DNA from: Acidimicrobiaceae bacterium UBA2093
GTDB lineage: Bacteria; Actinomycetota; Acidimicrobiia; Acidimicrobiales; Ilumatobacteraceae
Length of the DNA: 13,342 nt
Assembly: GCA_002331255.1 (NCBI GenBank)
Contig: DCZD01000033.1
Span: 30,043 to 43,384 of the forward strand
Reading direction: 5' to 3'
The position numbers and the translations under genes were made by a program. Each line of letters begins with the position of its first letter. Position 1 is the stretch's first letter. The notes below the pieces were generated by a model. That model was not told the DNA's origin. It searched no databases and worked only from the letters and a program-made list of their open reading frames with translations. Of this stretch, positions 7,681-13,342 are shown piece after piece.

Positions 7681-9404
7681 CGCCCGTTCGCCGCCGCTGC
7701 GGTCACCGTGTCGGTGTCGCGACCTGAGCGCAACAGTGTTCCCGCACGTGCATCAAGCAACTGCTTTCCACGCACCGATGGAACACCGTTGATGATCACG
7801 TGCTCCACCCCGTTCGCTTCGCCGTAGACACGTCCGGCACCACCAGGTAGGTCGAAGCGCATCTCAGCTGGTCCCGGCCCGATGGTTGTCGCATCAAAGA
7901 CAGTGATGTCGGCAGCCCAGCCCGTTGCCAGCCGGCCGCGACCCTTCAGCCCATACAAACGGGCTGGTCGATCGGTGAGTTGGTACACCGCTTCTTCGAC
8001 AGGCATGAGCGCACGTTCGCGTACCGCGCGAGCAAGCAATGTGGTGCTGAATGCGTAGCTATCAATCATGTCGAGGTGTGCGCCTGCATCGCTAGCACCC
8101 ACGATGGCACGATGGTCACGCCACACTTCAACGCGACGCTTCCAGGTCTCGTCGTCTTGGCCCTTGTCGACATTCGTGATCACGGTCAACAAATTGTCGT
8201 CCACCGCAATGTCGCACAATGCGTCGAACGGCGTCACACCGCGCTCTTGTGCGATGTCCCCAATTGTGCGACCTTCGAACGGCTTCCATTTCTCTGTAAA
8301 TGTCTGCAACAACACGTACGCCGCCCAGTTCGCGACGTTGCGTGCGTTTCCGGGCGTGGACTGCGCAAGTCGATCCATCTCGGCACGGCCGGCAGGGTCC
8401 TTCAACATCGACAACTTCTCGTCGTCGGGCAAAGCCATGAGTCGATCCCACCCGGCGAGGATGTCGAGAATGAATCCGCTCTTGAAGTTGAGACGCATGC
8501 GGAATGTGTCCGGAAGTGTGAGAGCAAGCACGTGGCCGCCTCGACTCGCCGCGACATCGAAACCGTTCAATTGGTGCTGGACCATGTCCCAGTTCTGGGC
8601 GTACACCTGCAACAAGTTCCAATTGAGCGGCCGATCCGCAGCCGCACTCATGTCACCCATCAACTCAAACACTTCCCGAGAGAACTGACCGATTGCCGGA
8701 ATGAATTCAAGTGTCGTACCTGGATGATTGCGCACCTCCCGACACAGTGCGATCAATTCATCACGACTTGCATGCCGAGATGGAACAGGCGATCCTTCGT
8801 GGTCATTGTGACTCGTGGACCACGTAGAAGAAAATCCGCAACCACCCGCTTGTAGCCCGGCGCGCAACAACTGCACCATCTGTTCGACCTCTTCGGTCGT
8901 TGCCTCTCTTTTCGTGGCGTCCTCATGCATAACGACACGTCGAAGTGCACTGTGGCCGACGAGGAAACCCGCGTTGGGCATGAGTTTGCCATCAAGGCTG
9001 TCGAGGTACTCCGCAGTGCTGGTCCAGTTCCACGGCACACCATCACGAAGGCTCTCCAGCGGCATACCCTCGACACGAGCCAACATACGCATGAGATAGT
9101 CACCATCTTGGGGAGTGAGCGGCGCGATGGTAAAACCACAGTTTCCTCCGAACACGGTCGTGACGCCGTGAAGTGGAGACGGACTGAGCGTCGTGTCCCA
9201 GAAAGCTTGTGCGTCGTAGTGGGTGTGCAGGTCAATGAAACCCGGACTCACGACAAGATTCGTTGCATCAATTGTCTCGACAGCTGAATCTTCGATCTTG
9301 CCGATCGCGGCGATACGGCCGTCTTTCACCGCAACGTCGGCGCGCACTGGTGCAGCACCTGTGCCGTCGACGACATCTCCACCACGAATGACCACGTCGT
9401 ACAT
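7677..9404 (-). CDS. D-aminoacylase-like amidohydrolase (N-acyl-D-amino-acid deacylase family)
   Basis: A 575-residue amidohydrolase-superfamily enzyme: an N-terminal beta-sandwich (MYDVVIRGGDVVDGTG), a metal-binding TIM barrel opening with GFIDLHTHYD (His60, His62), and a C-terminal return to the sandwich (ADITVFD, about 498-504). FGGNCGFTIAPL (85-96) carries Cys89, matching the metal-ligand Cys of D-aminoacylases. GASDAGAHLD (436-445) carries Asp439, the expected catalytic Asp. VGHSALRRVVM (149-159) and the length resemble long mycobacterial members such as Rv2913c. I could not place the two later metal-binding histidines of classical D-aminoacylase. I chose the ATG at 9404 for its family-type N-terminus; the 12 codons before it begin with TTG and have no ribosome site. 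It lies 48 nt after the peptidase gene and overlaps the membrane-protein gene by 4 nt. Its substrate is unverified; dihydropyrimidinase-like or N-acyl-amino-acid substrates are possible. Confidence 0.85.
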   Translation of the reverse strand: MYDVVIRGGDVVDGTGAAPVRADVAVKDGRIAAIGKIEDSAVETIDATNLVVSPGFIDLHTHYDAQAFWDTTLSPSPLHGVTTVFGGNCGFTIAPLTPQDGDYLMRMLARVEGMPLESLRDGVPWNWTSTAEYLDSLDGKLMPNAGFLVGHSALRRVVMHEDATKREATTEEVEQMVQLLRAGLQAGGCGFSSTWSTSHNDHEGSPVPSRHASRDELIALCREVRNHPGTTLEFIPAIGQFSREVFELMGDMSAAADRPLNWNLLQVYAQNWDMVQHQLNGFDVAASRGGHVLALTLPDTFRMRLNFKSGFILDILAGWDRLMALPDDEKLSMLKDPAGRAEMDRLAQSTPGNARNVANWAAYVLLQTFTEKWKPFEGRTIGDIAQERGVTPFDALCDIAVDDNLLTVITNVDKGQDDETWKRRVEVWRDHRAIVGASDAGAHLDMIDSYAFSTTLLARAVRERALMPVEEAVYQLTDRPARLYGLKGRGRLATGWAADITVFDATTIGPGPAEMRFDLPGGAGRVYGEANGVEHVIINGVPSVRGKQLLDARAGTLLRSGRDTDTVTAAAANGR

Positions 9405-9452
9405 GGTCAGTAGTCTCGCCCACTCCGCAGGTGGCCGCAAAGCCCCGCGATG

Positions 9453-10568
9453 TTAAGCAATCAGGGAAACGAGGTCGTGACTGGTGTTGTTCAGAGACAA
9501 CGGACCGGTCTCGGTGGCAACCACGATGTCCTCGAGACGCATGCCCCATCGACCAGGGATATAGATGCCAGGTTCGACGCTGTAAGCGTGTCCGGCCTCG
9601 AGCAGCGTTGTGTTTCCCTGCACGATGTATGGATCTTCGTGTTCTTCCATTCCAATGCCGTGGCCCGTGCGATGGACGAAGTACTCGCCGTAGCCGGCGG
9701 CGACGATTACTTCGCGTGTTCTCGCGTCGACGCCCTCACACGACACTCCGATGCTGCCGGCAGCGACGCCTGCCGCCTGAGCACGTTTCAGCACCTCATA
9801 TGCCTCGGCAATGTCCGATGGAACATCACCGAGATGCACACAGCGCGTGATGTCACTGCAGTAGCCGGCCATCGTGCCGCCGAAGTCGCACAACACGATC
9901 TCGCCTTCACGAATGACACGCGAGCCGGCGTGATGGTGCGGGCTTGCTGCATTTTCACCGGCTGCGACAATCGCAAAGTTCACTTTGTCATGTCCTTCGG
10001 CGATGATGCGAGCCGACAACTCAGCTGATACCTGCGCTTCAGTTCGCCCGATCAGAGGAATGTCGCCTGCGTGCAACTGCGCCGCGATGCGATCCACCGC
10101 GGCACTTGCACGCTGCAACGCAGCAATTTCGGCTGCATCTTTCACTCGACGCAATGGGCCCACGATGTCGACAGCCCGCAAATACGTCGCATGCGGAATG
10201 TGTGCGAGCAACTCCACCAAGAATCGAGCCCACATCTGGTCACCGACTGCGATCGTGCGTGCAGCACCAATCAACCGCGCCGCCATTGCGACAGGATCAT
10301 CGGTCTCATTCCACGGAACGAGCGTGAACACACTCGACATCTCGACGACACGCGGGGCCTCGAGGCGTGGAATAAGCATCGAGGCCATGCCATCGCGCGG
10401 CACTATCAACAAGGTGAGCCGCTCGAGCGGCATTGCCTGATATCCGGTGAGATACGGAAGATCGTGGCCGACCGAAAGAATCAGCGAGTCAACGTTCTTC
10501 TCGCTCATCAATGCCCGCACGCGTGCGATCCGAGCCTCGAAGACCGCCGGGTCATGGGTGATGTTCAT
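9453..10568 (-). CDS. M24B metallopeptidase, Xaa-Pro dipeptidase/aminopeptidase type
   Basis: A 371-residue 'pita-bread' metallopeptidase with a creatinase-like N-terminal domain (about 10-140) and an M24 catalytic domain (about 148-360). All five dimetal ligands are visible: Asp228 (LCDFGG), Asp239 (CSDITR), His303 (RTGHGIG), Glu332 (VEPGIYI) and Glu346 (RLEDIV). The His211-213 run (SPHHHAG) lies where the substrate-binding His usually sits. Length fits PepQ-like Xaa-Pro dipeptidases, which release or cleave before proline in the cytoplasm; dipeptidase and aminopeptidase cannot be separated by sequence alone, and creatinase-like activity is a less likely alternative. The ATG overlaps the TGA of the LipB-LipA gene (ATGA), with GGAG 4 nt upstream. 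The TAA stop is 48 nt before the amidohydrolase gene. Its functional link to lipoylation is not obvious. Confidence 0.9.
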   Translation of the reverse strand: MNITHDPAVFEARIARVRALMSEKNVDSLILSVGHDLPYLTGYQAMPLERLTLLIVPRDGMASMLIPRLEAPRVVEMSSVFTLVPWNETDDPVAMAARLIGAARTIAVGDQMWARFLVELLAHIPHATYLRAVDIVGPLRRVKDAAEIAALQRASAAVDRIAAQLHAGDIPLIGRTEAQVSAELSARIIAEGHDKVNFAIVAAGENAASPHHHAGSRVIREGEIVLCDFGGTMAGYCSDITRCVHLGDVPSDIAEAYEVLKRAQAAGVAAGSIGVSCEGVDARTREVIVAAGYGEYFVHRTGHGIGMEEHEDPYIVQGNTTLLEAGHAYSVEPGIYIPGRWGMRLEDIVVATETGPLSLNNTSHDLVSLIA

Positions 10569-12247
10569 CGAGCTCCAATTGTGACAGCAACTGGCGCCGC
10601 ATGTGCTGCTGCATCTTTGGCGTGATAGCTAGAACGTGTCAATGGGCTCGACTCAATATGACCGATGCCAAGCGCCTCACCGGTGGCCTTGTAGTCGTCG
10701 AAGGCGTCAGGCGTCACCCAACGAGACACCGGCAAGTGGTGCGAGGTAGGTCGCAGGTATTGACCGATAGTGACGATGTCGACGCCGATTGCTGCGAGGT
10801 CGCGCAGCGTGTCGATGATTTCGTCGTCGGTCTCACCCATGCCCACAATGAGACCCGACTTAGTTGTGAGACCAGCCGCCTTCGCTCGCGCCAACACCGA
10901 CAAACTGCGCGCATATCCGGCAGATGGACGCACTGCACGTTGCAGACGAGCGACGGTCTCGATGTTGTGGTTGAGAACATCTGGTCGCTCGCGCAGGAGA
11001 AGGTCAAGCGATTGCGTGCCACGAACATCTGAGATGAGGGCCTCGACCTGTATCGAGGAGTCAACGTCGCGAATCGCGCGCACACACGCAGCGACATGAG
11101 CCATCCCGCCATCGTCCAGATCGTCACGCGCCACCATCGTGAGGACGACATACGAGAGCCCCATACGTCGTACCGCATCGGCGACACGACGTGGCTCATC
11201 GATGTCTGGCGCCATCGGCTTGCGTGTATCGACCAGACAGAATCCACACGCACGTGTACACCGCTCACCAAGCACCATGAAAGTCGCAGTGCCATCGTTC
11301 CAACACTCAGACAAATTCGGACACCCGGCTTCTTCACACACGGTCACCAACTGAAGATCACGAAGCGTTCGCTTCAACGACATGACCCTTTCACCATGAC
11401 TCACGTGCGGACGAATCCAGTCGGGTTTGCGCTCCGACAATTCAATCGCATCTGTTACTCCTGCGCGTGCGAGCCGACCCAGAAGCCTCACAGGCTCGCC
11501 GGCACCTTCGCCACGTGAGAATGCCGACAAGTCATCGGGCATGTGTCGCCAAGCGACATCTGCGCGACGACTCACGCCACCACCCCACTGCTGAGATGCG
11601 TGCACGGCCAGCGCATCGACAACGGACTGCAAGTCGATGTGAATGTCTTCTTCAGCAAGTGACGTCACCGGGAACTCCGCAATGCCACATGGCACGATGT
11701 GGTCGCGCATGAACGTGAGGTCGGTCGCCACATTGAGCGCGAACCCATGCATTGAACGTCGGCGACCGACACGCACACCAATTGCGGCAATTTTTCGTGC
11801 ACGATCCGTACCCGCGTCGAGCCACACACCTGGGTATCCCTGCTGGCGACCCGCGTTGTCAAGACCAAGATCACGCAAGGTGTCGATGAGAACTTGTTCC
11901 ACCGAGCACACGTACGCCACGGAATCAGCAGGGCCATTGGGTCCTTTGGGGGGAAGCGTGAGCAAGGGATAACCAACCAACTGTCCGGGCCCGTGATACG
12001 TGATGTCTCCACCGCGATTCACGGCGACAAAGTCGGCTCCGACCTGGCTCGGTTCGCACTTCAGGTTGGTCGACAGGTCTGCTGACGGACCGTAAGTGAA
12101 CACGTGTGGATGTTCGAGCAATAACAGATGATGCGAGCGCCCCTCACGAAACATTGCTTCTTGAACAGCGAGTGCCTCGCCATATGAAACTTTGCCGAGC
12201 CAACGAACATCGAGTGCCGGCAAATGTTGCACAGCATCGGTTGCCAT
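10565..12247 (-). CDS. lipB-lipA: LipB-LipA fusion: octanoyltransferase plus lipoyl synthase
   Basis: One uninterrupted 560-residue chain holds both steps of lipoate assembly. Residues about 10-222 are LipB, which moves octanoyl from ACP to a lipoyl-domain lysine: RGGDITYHGPGQLVGYP (78-94), Lys152 (RKIAAIG) and Cys187 (VPCGIAEFPVTSL) match the catalytic Lys/Cys pair. Residues about 253-560 are LipA, the radical-SAM enzyme that inserts two sulfurs: ERKPDWIR (272-279), auxiliary-cluster cysteines 304, 309 and 315 (CEEAGCPNLSEC), SAM-cluster cysteines 330, 334 and 337 (CTRACGFC), and C-terminal RSSY (538-541) with the cluster-ligand serine. About 25-30 residues link the domains, with no stop or obvious restart. 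Numbering uses the ATG at 12247; an in-frame GTG at 12256 is better placed for a ribosome site and would add three residues. It follows the E2 gene by 11 nt and overlaps the peptidase gene by 4 nt. Confidence 0.95.
   Translation of the reverse strand: MATDAVQHLPALDVRWLGKVSYGEALAVQEAMFREGRSHHLLLLEHPHVFTYGPSADLSTNLKCEPSQVGADFVAVNRGGDITYHGPGQLVGYPLLTLPPKGPNGPADSVAYVCSVEQVLIDTLRDLGLDNAGRQQGYPGVWLDAGTDRARKIAAIGVRVGRRRSMHGFALNVATDLTFMRDHIVPCGIAEFPVTSLAEEDIHIDLQSVVDALAVHASQQWGGGVSRRADVAWRHMPDDLSAFSRGEGAGEPVRLLGRLARAGVTDAIELSERKPDWIRPHVSHGERVMSLKRTLRDLQLVTVCEEAGCPNLSECWNDGTATFMVLGERCTRACGFCLVDTRKPMAPDIDEPRRVADAVRRMGLSYVVLTMVARDDLDDGGMAHVAACVRAIRDVDSSIQVEALISDVRGTQSLDLLLRERPDVLNHNIETVARLQRAVRPSAGYARSLSVLARAKAAGLTTKSGLIVGMGETDDEIIDTLRDLAAIGVDIVTIGQYLRPTSHHLPVSRWVTPDAFDDYKATGEALGIGHIESSPLTRSSYHAKDAAAHAAPVAVTIGAR
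10573..10576 (-). promoter_or_regulatory. Ribosome binding site of the M24B peptidase gene
   Basis: On the minus strand GGAG lies 4 nt before the ATG at 10568, inside the final codons of the LipB-LipA gene. The spacing is short but usable. It supports this start alongside the 4-nt ATGA overlap. Confidence 0.5.
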
Positions 12248-12258
12248 GGCCGACACCG

Positions 12259-13342
12259 TTACAGCTCCGACGACCAGTCCCGGGTTTCGAGAATGTTCTT
12301 CACGCGGGCGAGGAAATTCGCCGCATAAGCGCCGTCGAAGGCTCGATGGTCCCACGACATCGCCAAGTTCCCGACAGGGTGGATAGCAATGCTCTCTCCC
12401 GCTGATGTGGACACGACGACGGGCTTCTTCACAACGGCATCAGTGGACAAGATCGCCACCTGAGGCTGATTGATGATCGGCATGGTAAGAACTGAACCCG
12501 CAGAGCCATTGTTCGTGACGGTGAAAGTTCCACCTTGGATTTCTGTCGGTGACAACTTCTTCGAACGTGCACGATTCGCGAGGTCGCTGACCTCACGGGC
12601 GATTGCACGCAACCGCTTTCCGCCTGCATCACGAACCACCGGGACAATAAGACCCTGGTAATCAAGGTCGACCGCGATACCGAGGTCGATGTAGCGATGG
12701 ACAATTAGTGAATCTCCTGCGAACGAGGCGTTCATGTGTGGATACTCTGCGAGCGCATCGACAACTGCTCGGGCGATGAACGGCAAGTACGTGAGGCTGA
12801 AGCCTTCTGTCGCCTTGAAGTCGTCTTTTACCTTCGAGCGGACGACATCGACATTCGCATAGTCGACCTCAACCACACTGAACGCGTGTGGACTGACACC
12901 TTTGCTCATGACCATGTGCGAGCCCGTGAGTTGACGAATTTTGGACAGCGCGACTACTTCGTCCCGCGCCCCCGGAACCACCTTGATGGGTGCGGCTGCC
13001 GGAGTTGACACACCTGCAGCAGGTGCAGCGGTGGGCGCCGACGTTGCCGGTGCAGGCGTTGTGAGAGATGTAGCAGGTGCCGGTGCAGCACCTCCACGCT
13101 TGTCGATGGCATCAAGCACGTCGTCACGAGTTATGCGGCCATTCGGCCCCGTGCCAGCGATCGTGTTCACATCAAGTCCGTTGTCGTTCACCAACTTGCG
13201 CACCACCGGTGACAACAACTTGTTGCTCGATGCTCCAGCAGAAGATGTTGTCGGTGCTGGTGCTGACGCGGGTGCTACGGGTGCAGGTGCAGCGGGTGCG
13301 GCCGGCGGAGCCGGCGCGGGTGCAACGGGTGCAGCAGGCGGG
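12259..13342 (-). CDS. dlaT: E2 dihydrolipoamide acyltransferase of a 2-oxoacid dehydrogenase (partial, N-terminus missing)
   Basis: The last 360 residues are visible; the reading frame is open to the right edge, so the start and lipoyl domain(s) lie outside. In order: an Ala/Pro-rich linker (13222-13342), a peripheral subunit-binding domain (LSPVVRKLVNDNGLD through GRITRDDVLDAI, about 13108-13215), a second Ala/Pro linker (12985-13095) and the catalytic acyltransferase domain (about 12262-12966). The active-site signature HRAFDG is at about 12331-12348, with the His and Asp of the HxxxDG motif. E2 transfers the acyl group from its lipoyl arm to CoA in the pyruvate, 2-oxoglutarate or branched-chain complex; which one cannot be decided without the E1 genes. 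In Mycobacterium the corresponding sucB/dlaT gene also precedes lipB and lipA, so the symbol follows that context and is tentative. The TAA stop is 11 nt before the LipB-LipA ATG. Confidence 0.92.
   Translation of the reverse strand, partial: PPAAPVAPAPAPPAAPAAPAPVAPASAPAPTTSSAGASSNKLLSPVVRKLVNDNGLDVNTIAGTGPNGRITRDDVLDAIDKRGGAAPAPATSLTTPAPATSAPTAAPAAGVSTPAAAPIKVVPGARDEVVALSKIRQLTGSHMVMSKGVSPHAFSVVEVDYANVDVVRSKVKDDFKATEGFSLTYLPFIARAVVDALAEYPHMNASFAGDSLIVHRYIDLGIAVDLDYQGLIVPVVRDAGGKRLRAIAREVSDLANRARSKKLSPTEIQGGTFTVTNNGSAGSVLTMPIINQPQVAILSTDAVVKKPVVVSTSAGESIAIHPVGNLAMSWDHRAFDGAYAANFLARVKNILETRDWSSEL
12265..12268 (-). promoter_or_regulatory. Ribosome binding site before the LipB-LipA gene
   Basis: On the minus strand GGAG lies within the last codons of the E2 gene. 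It is 8 nt before an in-frame GTG (12256-12254) but 17 nt before the ATG at 12247. The spacing favours the GTG as the actual start; the difference is only three residues. The E2 stop codon falls between the GGAG and either start, which suits re-initiation by ribosomes finishing E2. Confidence 0.45.
12985..13095 (-). repeat. Ala/Pro/Thr-rich low-complexity linker in E2 (second linker)
   Basis: About 37 residues between the subunit-binding and catalytic domains, built from Ala, Pro and Thr with small pieces such as PAPAT and TPAAAP. Such flexible linkers are normal in E2 proteins and let the lipoyl arm swing between active sites. The DNA shows the matching GGTGC-like simple pattern on the plus strand. 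Confidence 0.7.
13249..13342 (-). repeat. Ala/Pro-rich low-complexity linker in E2 (first linker)
   Basis: From the right edge to about 13249 the minus strand encodes almost only Ala and Pro with a few Val, Ser and Thr, seen as repeated GGTGCN units on the plus strand. This is the linker between the unseen lipoyl domain and the subunit-binding domain. Tandem GC-rich units like these can change length by slippage and can cause assembly error. The linker continues past the window. Confidence 0.7.

Noticed and set aside
9405..9440. TTG start 12 codons upstream for the amidohydrolase
   Set aside because: Rare start codon with no ribosome site. The ATG at 9404 begins the typical amidohydrolase N-terminus MYDVVIRGG.
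12257..12355. GTG start at 12355 for LipB-LipA, inside the E2 gene
   Set aside because: It would overlap about 97 nt of the E2 active-site coding region. The extra residues are Arg-rich and not LipB-like, and good starts exist at 12256 and 12247.
13216..13218. TTG at 13218 as the start of the E2 gene
   Set aside because: The frame stays open to the window edge and encodes a typical E2 linker upstream, so this is an internal leucine and the gene is partial.
1..13342. Mobile elements, tRNA or rRNA genes, CRISPR arrays, riboswitches
   Set aside because: No transposase or integrase, no regularly spaced repeats, no cloverleaf or rRNA-like stretch was seen. Gaps are too short (73 nt at most) for a typical riboswitch or RNA gene.

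Overview
This window looks like ordinary chromosome from a high-GC actinobacterium. The best guess is the Acidimicrobiia or a relative, inferred from composition, gene content and protein style; I could not run a classification. Supporting signs are an F420-type luciferase-like oxidoreductase, a long mycobacterial-style D-aminoacylase-like amidohydrolase, and an E2 / LipB / LipA gene order like that of Mycobacterium. I see no mobile element, CRISPR array, tRNA or rRNA. Coding density is very high: the longest gap between genes is 73 nt, so no stretch over 300 nt lacks a gene.

Layout. (1) Minus strand, 5471 down to 2: a four-gene operon read as acyl-CoA thioesterase, LLM-class (F420-type) oxidoreductase, then two ABC exporter half-transporters. 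Genes one and two share an ATGA overlap, the first ABC gene follows after 48 nt, and the second after 2 nt. (2) Plus strand, 5545 to 6939: a single amidase-signature hydrolase, divergent from the thioesterase across a 73-nt region with nested dyad symmetry and a promoter-like motif facing each gene. (3) Minus strand, from beyond the right edge down to 6946: a five-gene run of E2 acyltransferase (partial), a LipB-LipA fusion, an M24B Xaa-Pro-type peptidase, a D-aminoacylase-like amidohydrolase and an unrecognised multi-spanning membrane protein. Spacings are 11 nt, a 4-nt overlap, 48 nt and a 4-nt overlap. It converges on the amidase with 6 nt between the stop codons.

How the genes work together. 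The E2 component needs lipoic acid on its lipoyl domain, which lies outside the window. The next gene encodes both lipoate-making steps in one 560-residue chain: octanoyl transfer (LipB), then radical-SAM sulfur insertion (LipA). Every expected catalytic and cluster-binding residue I checked is present in both halves. This fusion, next to the gene for a lipoylated protein, is the most notable item here. The two ABC subunits form a heterodimeric exporter with one normal and one degenerate ATP site, and the changes fall in complementary places in the two proteins. The thioesterase and LLM oxidoreductase upstream hint at acyl or lipid metabolism, but the exported substrate cannot be read from sequence.
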